This document shows, in pieces, positions 1 through 8,226 of a stretch of 25,007 nucleotides of DNA. A program made the position numbers and the translations under genes. This DNA comes from Chitinophagaceae bacterium (GTDB lineage Bacteria; Bacteroidota; Bacteroidia; Chitinophagales; Chitinophagaceae): assembly GCA_019454915.1 (NCBI GenBank), contig JACFNM010000015.1, forward strand, positions 1 through 25,007, written 5' to 3'. The number at the start of each line of letters is the position of its first letter. The stretch's first letter is position 1. Under the pieces are notes generated by a model. It ran no database searches. It was not told where the DNA came from and was given only the letters and a program-made list of their open reading frames with translations.

Positions 1-527
1 ATTCATGATAGGGCATAGAATACAGCTTCCCCGTAGCGTTATCCCTTCTGACAACAGAATACAACCCCTTCTTATCTTCAATCGTTGCCTGTTCAAATTC
101 TTCCCTGCTCATATCCGGGGGATAAAACTGAGCTCCGGCGGGTTTCGTACCCACACCCGCCACAAAAGGCGTATCATTGTTTAGCCGGTCCCAGGGTCCA
201 TAATTGATGTTGATAAACTCCCTGACGGACTCCTCTGTCGTAGCGTTGAGCAAACTGTCTTTATTGCCGTAAGCCTGCTGCCAAAACAAGTCATCCATTA
301 TTTGTGCAGCCCGGATAAGCAGCGGAAGCATCTCTTTTTCTTTATCAGACAACAAATTCAAATCCGTTGTCAGTTTCACCGGTGCATAGGAAGCAAGCCG
401 TTCGTTGATATAATTCATGGAGGCAGTTTCCGGTTGTCCGTCCGATGCGGTTTTTGGGGTATTTCCATCGCAGGCAACAAAAGCGCCTATCGCCAAACCA
501 AGAAAAATTGCGGGATATCGTTTCATG
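1..527 (-). CDS. M49 (dipeptidyl peptidase III)-like lipoprotein, N-terminal part
   Basis: Partial gene: only the first 175 codons lie in the window and the 3' part runs off the left edge. The product starts MKRYPAIFLGLAIGAFVAC, a lipoprotein signal peptide with the lipidated Cys near residue 19, so it should be an envelope lipoprotein. The following sequence (YINERLASYAPVKLTTDL, then LSDKEKEMLPLL, INYGPWDRLND and FVAGVGTKPAGAQFYPPDM) resembles a Bacteroidota family of zinc peptidases related to dipeptidyl peptidase III (M49), members of which I recall sometimes being labelled dihydrofolate reductase in databases. The zinc site (HEXXXH in M49) would lie downstream and cannot be seen, so activity is unverified. 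The gene is divergent from the DUF3467 gene; a TAnnTTTG element sits 21 bases upstream of the ATG. Confidence 0.68.
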
Positions 528-547
528 ATAATACCGGTTTAGATAAT

Positions 548-555
548 CAAAAATA
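548..555 (-). promoter_or_regulatory. -7 promoter element for the M49-like gene
   Basis: The minus strand reads TATTTTTG, an exact match to the Bacteroidota sigma-A -7 consensus TAnnTTTG, about 20 bases upstream of the ATG at 527. I could not place a convincing -33 TTTG at the usual spacing, so this is a candidate only. Confidence 0.4.
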
Positions 556-586
556 AGGTTTAACTCTGCAAGCAGGAAGGGATCCT

Positions 587-618
587 TTTCAAATCTCATA
601 TTAGAAATTTCAAATCTC
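587..618. repeat. 11-base direct repeat in the divergent intergenic region
   Basis: TTTCAAATCTC occurs at 587-597 and again at 608-618, 21 bases apart start to start, which is about two turns of the DNA helix. The pair lies between the divergent M49-like and DUF3467 genes, just upstream of the DUF3467 -7 element. It could be a tandem operator, but no regulator is identified. Confidence 0.5.
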
Positions 619-635
619 CAATCCTAAATCTTACC

Positions 636-643
636 TACATTTG
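636..643 (+). promoter_or_regulatory. -7 promoter element for the DUF3467 gene
   Basis: TACATTTG is an exact TAnnTTTG match 15 bases before the ATG at 658, which implies a very short untranslated leader. The -33 region is not clear. Confidence 0.5.
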
Positions 644-657
644 CACAAATTCAGATT

Positions 658-978
658 ATGGCAGAACAACAGCAGCAACAACAGCAAAACCAGCTCAATA
701 TCGAAATCTCCGAAGAAGTTGCAGAAGGCATCTATGCTAACCTCGCTATTATTACCCATAGCCATGCCGAATTTGTAGTAGACTTTGTGAACGTAATGCC
801 CGGTACACCCAAGAGCAAAGTGAAGTCCAGGATTATCCTCACTCCCCAGCACGCCAAGCGCTTCATGAAGGCGCTGACCGATAACGTAAAACGCTTTGAA
901 GCAGCCAACGGCCCCATACAGGATATTGAGGAAATACAGATTCCGCTAAATTTCGGAGGACCCACGGCACAGGCCTGA
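658..978 (+). CDS. DUF3467 family protein
   Basis: A 106-residue cytoplasmic protein with no signal peptide or membrane segment. After a Gln-rich N terminus (residues 3-12) it has the DUF3467 pattern: an opening strand LNIEISEEVAEGIYANLA, then ITHSHAEFVVDFVNVMPG, an ILTPQHAKRFMKAL helix and a closing IQIPLNFGG. The family is widespread in Bacteroidota and other bacteria and has no firmly established function that I know of. The length fits the family. The gene stands alone, divergent from the M49-like gene and convergent with the DUF2461 gene, whose end is 9 bases away. The start is supported by a -7 element 15 bases upstream and by the match to the usual family N terminus. Confidence 0.88.
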   Translation: MAEQQQQQQQNQLNIEISEEVAEGIYANLAIITHSHAEFVVDFVNVMPGTPKSKVKSRIILTPQHAKRFMKALTDNVKRFEAANGPIQDIEEIQIPLNFGGPTAQA

Positions 979-987
979 TGAGTTCCC

Positions 988-1662
988 TCAGCGATATAAA
1001 GGCTCGCCATTTTCATCCGTAGTCAGCACTTCAGACATATAGTCGAAAAAGGGCCGTAGTGCAAGGAAGGTTTTGATTATCTCCTTCAAAAAGCTTGCAT
1101 TTACCACCTCATCATCCGTAAAAAATCGTCTCGCTATATATTGTTTCTTTTTTAGCAGGTCTATGGCAGGATGAGCCGCATCAAAACCCTTGGGAGCCGT
1201 CAGTAATTCTGTACCACGGAGTTGTCCAAAATATTTTTTGAAATGCTTTTCGTTCAGAACAGCACGGATAGCTTCATAATCGTGGGCAAACTCTTTTCTT
1301 ATTCTCAGCAGGTCTTTACTGTTGGGATCCCAGAAGCCGCCGCTTGCCACACTATTGCCCGGTTCAATATTCAGATAGTATCCCCCTCTCAGCAGCGGTT
1401 TGGTTCTTCCAAGATGTAAACGGAAATGGCTTTTATAGGGTGTCTTATCTTTTGAAAAACGAAGGTCGCGGTAAATGCGGTGTATGTGAAATTGTGACAG
1501 GCTGTCCGTTTTTTGCAATTCTTCAAAGATTTCCTGGAAAAATGCTTTCACCTCCCGGTGAATCTTTTCATACCGGGTCTTATTTTTCGCAAACCAGCTT
1601 CTGTCGTTATGCTGCTTTATTTCTTCCAAAAAGGAAAGATGTTCTCTGGTAATCCCTGCCAT
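988..1662 (-). CDS. DUF2461 domain-containing protein
   Basis: A 224-residue soluble protein of the DUF2461 (TIGR02453) family. The hallmark opening is visible: FLEEIKQHNDRSWFAKNK near residues 11-28 (family consensus FL..L..NN...WF..N), followed by FRLHLGRTKPLLRGGYYLNI near 81-100 and GGFWDPNSKDLLRIRKEF near 108-125. No catalytic mechanism is established for the family. The ATG lies 18 bases after the stop codon of the upstream fusion gene on the same strand, so the two are probably one transcript. No separate promoter is evident in that gap. Confidence 0.88.
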   Translation of the reverse strand: MAGITREHLSFLEEIKQHNDRSWFAKNKTRYEKIHREVKAFFQEIFEELQKTDSLSQFHIHRIYRDLRFSKDKTPYKSHFRLHLGRTKPLLRGGYYLNIEPGNSVASGGFWDPNSKDLLRIRKEFAHDYEAIRAVLNEKHFKKYFGQLRGTELLTAPKGFDAAHPAIDLLKKKQYIARRFFTDDEVVNASFLKEIIKTFLALRPFFDYMSEVLTTDENGEPLYR

Positions 1663-1680
1663 GTCGCTAACATTATCCGT

Positions 1681-3069
1681 TTATGGGAGCGGCGTTGCTC
1701 TTTTCTTAAAACTACAAAACAAAAAGTTTTGCCTGGTAGAAAAGGGGGTGTCATGGTCAACTGTAAAACATTCCATTTTTTCAAAACTGTTTTCAAAAGT
1801 CCGGGTCATGCTGTCTTCGTCATATTGACGAATATCCAATCCACTGCACTTCAAAGGGCCATCAGTCGAAAAGGTTCCCACGACTAAATAACCTTTTACC
1901 CAACGATTTACCAGACCAACATATGCCGCCACCTGTTCCGGCGATAAAAGAAAATGAAAAGTTGCTCTGTCGTGCCACAGATCGTATACGTCATCAGGTT
2001 TAAATTCCGTGATATCAGAAACTATCCATCTCACGCGATCAGCATTTTTACCCAGGCGTTCCTTCGCTTTCTCAAGCGCTCTTTCTGAAATATCCAGTAC
2101 CGTAATATCCTCATATCCTTCGGATAATAAATAGTCAACCAGCCTGCTGTCGCCACCGCCTACATCAATAATCCGTGCGTTTTTAGGCAGAGAAAGCGTC
2201 CGTATCAACTTCAGAGAAGTGAGGGGTATATCCTGCGTCCAGCTCACTTCATTGGGGCTTTTTGTGTCATAAATATGATCCCAGTGGTAACGCCTGTTTT
2301 TCATAGTAGCATTTATAGTATGCCGAATGAGTTCCAGATCATCCAGACTCCCCATTTCTTCCCCTTTTTCAAAGTCTCCTTCTGTCCTTGCCATCGTATT
2401 GGTGAGCCGCGCATAGCATATAACATCTTTTCGCTTCACCTCGCTAAAAGCGTATAATGCCGCTGCCTCCATCTCAACACAATGAACGCCCGAAAGTTTT
2501 GCATAATCAATGGCCGATGGCGTTTCCCGGTAGGGAGCGTCGGTGGTCCAGCTTTTCCCTATGGATATTTTTAAGTCAGCATTTTCAAAATGAGTCAGCA
2601 GACTCTTGGCTAAGAGAGGATGAATAGCACTTTTTTTGTCAGGCGCGATATAGTGATGGCTGGTGCCTTCATCCCGTAATGCCTCTTCGATCAATATAAA
2701 TTTAGCGCCGTTTTGCGGTGGGTGAATTATGCCGGATGATGTGATGCTGATGAGCAGTTTACACCCCGAAACGAAAAGTTGTTCGGCAATCAACACGGCA
2801 AAAGGTGCGCCTACCGCACAACCGATGATACCGAAATCTGCTCGGTCATAATGAACATCATACATCTTCGTATGATAGCAGCCCCAATATGCATTGAGTG
2901 TAGCCTGATTTTTTCTGATCAGATAAGCTACGAGATCGCCATCCGGATCCAGCACGCACACTGCGGGCACTTTACCTTCCGGAATATTTTTTTGCCTCCG
3001 CGCTTCTCTTAATAAGTTCTCCGGAGTGAAAACTGAAGCTTCATCATAATTCTTATTAGCGATTATCAT
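1681..3069 (-). CDS. Nucleoside phosphorylase/nucleosidase fused to a class I SAM methyltransferase
   Basis: One uninterrupted 462-codon frame carries two families that usually stand alone. Residues 1 to about 256 look like the PNP/UDP phosphorylase superfamily: a Gly-rich GIIGCAVGAPFAVLIAEQL (80-98) and the purine-base/ribose signature VEMEAAALYAF (198-208). The superfamily's RxGxxG loop reads SITSSG (108-113), so the Arg that binds phosphate in true phosphorylases is Ser. That hints at a hydrolase or altered substrate. Residues 260-455 look like a SAM methyltransferase of the type opening HWDHIYDTKSPNEVSWTQ (262-279), with motif I IDVGGGDSRLVDYL (301-314), acidic VLDIS (324-328) and SDITEF (351-356). 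No signal peptide, so cytoplasmic. It heads a likely two-gene unit with the DUF2461 gene. The substrate of either domain cannot be read from sequence. Confidence 0.8.
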   Translation of the reverse strand: MIIANKNYDEASVFTPENLLREARRQKNIPEGKVPAVCVLDPDGDLVAYLIRKNQATLNAYWGCYHTKMYDVHYDRADFGIIGCAVGAPFAVLIAEQLFVSGCKLLISITSSGIIHPPQNGAKFILIEEALRDEGTSHHYIAPDKKSAIHPLLAKSLLTHFENADLKISIGKSWTTDAPYRETPSAIDYAKLSGVHCVEMEAAALYAFSEVKRKDVICYARLTNTMARTEGDFEKGEEMGSLDDLELIRHTINATMKNRRYHWDHIYDTKSPNEVSWTQDIPLTSLKLIRTLSLPKNARIIDVGGGDSRLVDYLLSEGYEDITVLDISERALEKAKERLGKNADRVRWIVSDITEFKPDDVYDLWHDRATFHFLLSPEQVAAYVGLVNRWVKGYLVVGTFSTDGPLKCSGLDIRQYDEDSMTRTFENSFEKMECFTVDHDTPFSTRQNFLFCSFKKRATPLP

Positions 3070-3107
3070 GTTATAATGTTAGTAATCTATAATATCTCTT
3101 TATTCTA

Positions 3108-3115
3108 CAAAGATA
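3108..3115 (-). promoter_or_regulatory. -7 promoter element for the fusion gene unit
   Basis: The minus strand reads TATCTTTG, an exact TAnnTTTG match 38 bases upstream of the ATG at 3069. A TTTA (plus positions 3137-3140) lies 21 bases further upstream, close to the -33 TTTG consensus. Confidence 0.55.
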
Positions 3116-3137
3116 ATCAAGAGAAATTTCGGAGATT

Positions 3138-3247
3138 AAATGCCGGAACTATACCGATCAATTGCCGCAATCCAGATCATAATGCACCAATAGCAGGTAT
3201 GAAATGCGGATTTTAGTCTCTAATCGTACTAAATACAAAATGCCGGA
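3138..3247. repeat. AAATGCCGGA repeats upstream of susC
   Basis: AAATGCCGGA occurs at 3138-3147 and again at 3238-3247, exactly 100 bases apart. A copy lacking one C (AAATGCGGA) lies at 3202-3210. All three sit in the 245-base gap between the divergent fusion gene and the SusC gene, and the first overlaps the -33 region of the fusion gene. They may be operator half-sites. Confidence 0.45.
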
Positions 3248-3314
3248 TTTCTAATTACCGATTTTCCTGTATTTTGTGTACTTGTTAACATATTACCAAT
3301 TAAAACCAATTAAC

Positions 3315-6300
3315 ATGCGGCAAAACTTTAATTGTTTAAAAGCTCTTGCGGTCTTTCTACTGGTATTCCTGGTACAAAGGCAGGTTTTTGCAACGGACCC
3401 CTCAGAAAAAATTAGTTATTCAGATCATTACCTGGCGGTGAATATTGAGGGTATCATTACCGATCAGGGTGGAACGCCACTGGAAGGCGTTAGCATCAAA
3501 ATCAAGGGAACTGACAGAGGCACGATGTCCGGTGCTGATGGTTCCTTCAGACTTGATGGCGTAGAGAACAATGCAAAGTTAATCGTATCTTTTGTGGGAT
3601 ATCACCAACAGGAGATAGACGTAGCCGGAAAAACACGAATAAACATTACTTTAGTAGAAGACAGGCAGGCATTAAGCGAGGTAGTCGTAACGGCTTTGGG
3701 TATTAAGCGAGAGGCTAAGGCTTTGGGTTATTCCGTTACCCAGGTGGACGGTGATGCATTAACGACGGTGAAAGAGGCCAGCTTTGGTGAAGCTTTACGG
3801 GGAAAAGTAGCCGGGGTAAATGTAACTACCATGAACTCCGGTATCGGCGGCTCCACCCGCATGACCATCAGAGGTAATACATCCATTTCCGGAGATAACC
3901 AGCCATTGTATGTGGTTAATGGTATTCCTATTAATAATAGCGGTTTCGACAGAGGTCCTGATTCGGATGAACCCGACTGGGGAGATAATATCTCGAGTAT
4001 CAACCCGGATGACATCGAGGAGATTTCGGTTTTGAAAGGAGCAACTGCAGCAGCATTGTACGGATCGAGAGCAAAGAACGGCGCCGTTATCATCACTACC
4101 AAATCAGGGAAAGGGAAAAAAGGTATTGGTGTTAGTTTTAACACCAATAACACCGTACAGGTACCTCATTTTATGTGGGAACTTCAAAAAGAATATGGAC
4201 AAGGGTATGGTAATGTAAGGCCGACCACGCAAAGTTTCGCAGCCGGTCATGGTCAGAACCACTGGGGAGAACGTTATGACGGAGTACCCACCATCCAATT
4301 TGACGGAGTAGAACGTCCTTACTCTTATGTGAAGGATCAGGTATTGAAAGATTTTTATCAAAACGGGTTTAACAGCACCAATAACGTTTCCTTTTCTTCC
4401 GGCGGCGAAAACGGCTCTTTCCGTCTGGGACTAACCGATACCAGAGGCCGTGGTATTGTACCCAATTCCAAATTACACAGGGATAATATCAGCCTGGGCG
4501 TAACTCAGAAAGTAGCCAAGAGACTGACGGTAGATGCTCATGTTGATTTTATAAGGGAAGATGCAAATGACAGACCGGTAACCGGTGGAGGTCGTGGTGG
4601 TGATGTATCCACCATTCTTTGGGTTAATAGCAATATGCCGACCAGCGCATTGGCGCCCGGCTATTTGGAAAATGGTTCAGAAAAGACCCTGGGTACTGAC
4701 CTGAACGCTACAAATCCCTATTTTGTTGTTAATCGGATGAGCAATACTTCGGTTAAGAATCGCCTGATTGGCTCAACTCAAATTAAATGGGACATTTTGG
4801 ATTGGTTATTTATTCAGGGAAGAGTTGGACAGGATCACTTTACCTACAGGACTGATCAAATTTTACCGGAGGGAACCGGATTTATTAAGCCGGGAAGAAT
4901 TATTCAAAGAAATACTGCCTTCACGGAAAGAAACTGGGAAATGTTGATTGGCGTTAATAAAGACCTGGGCTCCGACTTTAACCTGAATGTAAACGCAGGG
5001 GGAAACATTATGACCCAGCATTCTGAACTCAATAGCGTGGTGGGAGACGGAGTGGTTATTCCCGGTCTGGAAGTTGTCAATAACACTTCGACCAGAAGTG
5101 TCTCTCTCACTGAATCAAATAAGAGAATCAATTCACTGTTTGCTACTGCTGAATTGGGCTATAGGAATTATCTGTATTTGAATGTGACCGGAAGGAATGA
5201 CTGGTTTTCCACATTGAGTAAAAGCCATAATAACTATTTTTACCCATCAGCCAGTGCCAGCTTTGTCTTTTCAGAACTGCTCAACCTGCCCAACTTTATG
5301 GATTTCGGAAAATTCAGAGTTGCCTACGCATCAGTGGGTGGAGATACCGATCCTTATCAGCTCGACCTGTCTTACGGATTGATTGGATACACGTATGACG
5401 GGCATTCATTAGGAACTATTAGTCAGTCTGTAGTTCCCAACGCTTTATTACGTCCGTTAAGTGTAGGCGAATTTGAAGTAGGTTTTGATTTGAGGTTCTT
5501 TAAGAATCGTTTGGGAGTTGATATGGCTGTTTATAATAAGCTGACCAAAAATGATATCACGAGAGAAACATTAACCCAAACCTCCGGTTACAGCGGGGCG
5601 TCGGTAAATGTCGGAAAGTTGCAGAACAAAGGAGTCGAGTTTTTGATTTACGGCACTCCGATACAAACTTCCTCCTTCTCCTGGGACATCTCTTTGAACG
5701 GTTCCTATAACAAGAGTAAGGTGTTGAAAATATCAGAAGGATCCAATTATTTGAATATCGGGTCAAGAGGAAAAGCTACCATTAGATTAATAGAAGGTGA
5801 GGAATATGCGCAGATTGTCGGGCCTACAATACTAAAAAATGAAGCAGGACAAGATATCCTGAATAATGACGGAGTAAACATTGTTAACCGGAGCAATATC
5901 GTGACGTTCGGGTCCGGAATTCATAAATGGAACGCCGGGATAACCAATACGTTCAACTATAAGTCTTTTTCTCTGACATTCCTGATCGACGGTAAGTTCG
6001 GCGCTAAATTATATTCAGTCTCCTCTTATGAACTGGATCACAGAGGAATGACCGTGAAATCTTTGTTAGGCAGAGCTGAGGGAACTATCTTACCGGGAGT
6101 TAAACAGTCAGACGGTAAACCTAATGACATCCTCGTAACGGCCAGTATGGCAGGAAACAGATTGATTGTCATCAATCGTAGGGAGGCATTGGACGATTAC
6201 CTTTATGATGGCAGCTTCATCAAATTCAGAAATTTGGCATTGACCTATAACCTGCCTAAGCGGGTGCTGAACTCCTGGCGTTTCATCAACGGAGCCAGCA

Positions 6301-6455
6301 TTTCTCTCATAGGAAACAACCTTGGCTTATTGATGACTCATGCGAAACAGATAGATCCGGACGGAAACTATTCAGCAGGAAACGCGCAGGGTATTGAAGC
6401 CTCTAATCTTCCTCCAATCAGGAGCTATGGTGTAGATATTAAATTGAAATTTTAG
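3315..6455 (+). CDS. SusC/RagA-family TonB-linked outer membrane protein
   Basis: A 1046-residue outer-membrane transporter. In order: signal peptide (1-26, ending QRQVFA), carboxypeptidase-D-like regulatory domain (about 43-116, GIITDQGGTPLEGVSI), the SusC signature SEVVVTALGIKREAKALGY (121-139) that takes the TonB-box position, a plug domain (to about 263, with IRGNTSISGDNQPLYVVNG and ISVLKGATAAALYGSRA), and a long beta-barrel ending in aromatic VDIKLKF. It should pair with the SusD lipoprotein encoded 27 bases downstream to take up a large ligand using TonB energy. The frame stays open upstream to a GTG at 3276, but ATG 3315 gives a normal signal peptide. No glycoside hydrolase, sigma/anti-sigma pair or hybrid sensor lies beside it, so the substrate is unknown. 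Confidence 0.95.
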   Translation: MRQNFNCLKALAVFLLVFLVQRQVFATDPSEKISYSDHYLAVNIEGIITDQGGTPLEGVSIKIKGTDRGTMSGADGSFRLDGVENNAKLIVSFVGYHQQEIDVAGKTRINITLVEDRQALSEVVVTALGIKREAKALGYSVTQVDGDALTTVKEASFGEALRGKVAGVNVTTMNSGIGGSTRMTIRGNTSISGDNQPLYVVNGIPINNSGFDRGPDSDEPDWGDNISSINPDDIEEISVLKGATAAALYGSRAKNGAVIITTKSGKGKKGIGVSFNTNNTVQVPHFMWELQKEYGQGYGNVRPTTQSFAAGHGQNHWGERYDGVPTIQFDGVERPYSYVKDQVLKDFYQNGFNSTNNVSFSSGGENGSFRLGLTDTRGRGIVPNSKLHRDNISLGVTQKVAKRLTVDAHVDFIREDANDRPVTGGGRGGDVSTILWVNSNMPTSALAPGYLENGSEKTLGTDLNATNPYFVVNRMSNTSVKNRLIGSTQIKWDILDWLFIQGRVGQDHFTYRTDQILPEGTGFIKPGRIIQRNTAFTERNWEMLIGVNKDLGSDFNLNVNAGGNIMTQHSELNSVVGDGVVIPGLEVVNNTSTRSVSLTESNKRINSLFATAELGYRNYLYLNVTGRNDWFSTLSKSHNNYFYPSASASFVFSELLNLPNFMDFGKFRVAYASVGGDTDPYQLDLSYGLIGYTYDGHSLGTISQSVVPNALLRPLSVGEFEVGFDLRFFKNRLGVDMAVYNKLTKNDITRETLTQTSGYSGASVNVGKLQNKGVEFLIYGTPIQTSSFSWDISLNGSYNKSKVLKISEGSNYLNIGSRGKATIRLIEGEEYAQIVGPTILKNEAGQDILNNDGVNIVNRSNIVTFGSGIHKWNAGITNTFNYKSFSLTFLIDGKFGAKLYSVSSYELDHRGMTVKSLLGRAEGTILPGVKQSDGKPNDILVTASMAGNRLIVINRREALDDYLYDGSFIKFRNLALTYNLPKRVLNSWRFINGASISLIGNNLGLLMTHAKQIDPDGNYSAGNAQGIEASNLPPIRSYGVDIKLKF

Positions 6456-6482
6456 TTCATCGTCATCTTAAACTACAATTAA

Positions 6483-8057
6483 ATGAAAAAAATTAATCTG
6501 ATAATATTATCACTCTTTGCCCTGTACAATTGGGGGTGTGATAAAAACTTCGACTCCATCAATAAGAATCCGGTAGCAGCTACTGCGGATATTTTCAATC
6601 CGGGTTATTTGTTTACTACGGTTCAGATGCAAACTTTTCTGGGAGGGGAAGGAATGAGCTCTAATCTGGCTTATTTCAGTACGTTCGCGCAGCATTTTAC
6701 CACTTTATATGATGAAGGGTACTTTGCATGGCATGGCGATAAATATGTTTATTATCAACCGGCCAATGATGCGTTATGGAATAATACATTCAGTATCTCA
6801 AAATCCCTGCAGGATGTGATTGAACAAAAGAAAGAAGCAGATGATAACTTGTATCAAATGGCCAGGATTTGGAAGGTAATACTGTTTCACAGACTGACTG
6901 ATGCTTATGGCGATGTTCCTTATTCTGAAGCAAGCTTGGCGTACTACGATCAGATATTTAAACCTAAATACGATACTCAGGAGTCTATCTATAAGGATAT
7001 GCTGGCAACATTGAAAGACGCCGCTTCAAAACTGAATCCGAGCAGCGATAATTTTGCTGCCTTCGATATTGTGTATCATGGTGATATTGCCAAGTGGAAA
7101 AAACTGGCTAACTCGATGATGCTTCGCCTAGGTATGAGACTAACGAAAGTGGATATAGGTGAGGCAGAAACATGGGTTAAAAATGCGATTAATGGAGACG
7201 GAGGTTTGATGAACAGTAACGACGACAATCTGGTTTTGAGAGGTGTTGATAAAGAAGGGGTAAATGGTGCACTGGTGCTTCCGTGGGCTTCTACTTATTT
7301 CCGCACGGTTCAGTCCGGTTCTTATATAAGTGCCACTTTATTTGATTATCTTGACGCAAGAAATGACCCCAGGCTCTTTAAAATTTGTGCGATTTATCCG
7401 TCCGTCACTTCAGACCCCATGCTCGACGACACCAACCCGGCACATCAGAAAGGATTACCAAGTGGTTGGGGAGAATTGCAAATTAACAGCATACCGAATT
7501 ACGACCCGGCCAATCCTCTGGGAAAGAGACAATGGTCTGATCTCAACAGAAAGGCTTTTGCCAGGTTTGACGGCCCAAGGTTTATATTGACCAACGCTCA
7601 GGTGCAGTTACTGTTAGCAGAAGCTGCTTTGCGTGGCTGGGGTGGCGATGCTGAAACTTTCTTTGAGAAAGGCGTGAGAGCCGACATGGAGAATTTCGCA
7701 AACTACGACGAGAGTGTGGAGATCACTGACGCAGAAATCAACAATTACTTAACGGCCAATCCCTTTGTAGGAACGGGTGATTTTGATGCCGCCTTGAATC
7801 AAATCAGCGGGCAATATTGGGTTGCCTGTTTCCTGAACGGTTATGAAGCTTTTGCCAACTGGAGAAGAACGGATTATCCTGACGTGATTATTCCTACTAA
7901 TTACCAGGTAAACGGAAATGAAACGAACGGACAAAGACCCGGAAGATTGAAATACCAGGTTGAAGAAGCGACGCTGAATTCTACCAACTATCAGGAGGCC
8001 GTGCAAAGACAAGGCCCGGATGAAATGATCACAAAAGTTTGGTGGGAAAGGCATTAA
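6483..8057 (+). CDS. SusD/RagB-like substrate-binding lipoprotein (SusD-like 2 group)
   Basis: A 524-residue surface lipoprotein that caps the SusC barrel and binds its ligand. It begins with a signal peptide and a lipidation Cys at residue 19 (LFALYNWGC), then DKNFDSINKNPVAATAD, the usual opening of the SusD-like_2 group (Pfam PF12771, from memory). Other group features are an early helical region with MARIWKVILFHRLTDAYGDVPYSEA and a C-terminal stretch with LLAEAALRGW and FANWRRTDYP. The gene follows susC by 27 bases with no terminator, so the two are cotranscribed. A strong hairpin terminator follows 23 bases after the stop codon. The group is found with varied substrates, peptides included, so a sugar ligand should not be assumed. 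Confidence 0.93.
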   Translation: MKKINLIILSLFALYNWGCDKNFDSINKNPVAATADIFNPGYLFTTVQMQTFLGGEGMSSNLAYFSTFAQHFTTLYDEGYFAWHGDKYVYYQPANDALWNNTFSISKSLQDVIEQKKEADDNLYQMARIWKVILFHRLTDAYGDVPYSEASLAYYDQIFKPKYDTQESIYKDMLATLKDAASKLNPSSDNFAAFDIVYHGDIAKWKKLANSMMLRLGMRLTKVDIGEAETWVKNAINGDGGLMNSNDDNLVLRGVDKEGVNGALVLPWASTYFRTVQSGSYISATLFDYLDARNDPRLFKICAIYPSVTSDPMLDDTNPAHQKGLPSGWGELQINSIPNYDPANPLGKRQWSDLNRKAFARFDGPRFILTNAQVQLLLAEAALRGWGGDAETFFEKGVRADMENFANYDESVEITDAEINNYLTANPFVGTGDFDAALNQISGQYWVACFLNGYEAFANWRRTDYPDVIIPTNYQVNGNETNGQRPGRLKYQVEEATLNSTNYQEAVQRQGPDEMITKVWWERH

Positions 8058-8080
8058 TCATTCACTAAATTAGTTTTTAG

Positions 8081-8120
8081 AAAGCTGATGGAAACACATA
8101 ATGTTTTCATCAGCTTTTTT
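8081..8120 (+). terminator. Strong intrinsic terminator after susD
   Basis: A 16-base-pair stem (8081-8096 with 8102-8117, one G.T pair) closes a five-base CATAA loop and is followed by a T run. It should end most susCD transcripts before the downstream FG-GAP gene, or act as an attenuator if some polymerase reads through. Confidence 0.9.
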
Positions 8121-8226
8121 ATTCGCGCTATTTTAGGAAGTGGCGTTCAAAATAATAATCAATATCTTTATTCTGATTCTTTTTTACATCAACTATTCTT
8201 CACATTCATATTTATTATCAGGGGAA

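Noticed and set aside
3276..3314. GTG-initiated upstream extension of the SusC gene
   Set aside because: It adds 13 residues before an otherwise normal signal peptide starting at ATG 3315.
8140..8226. GTG-initiated upstream extension of the FG-GAP gene
   Set aside because: The ATG at 8227 gives a clean signal peptide with Gln after the cut; the extension adds a second hydrophobic stretch and sits right behind a terminator. Not fully excluded.
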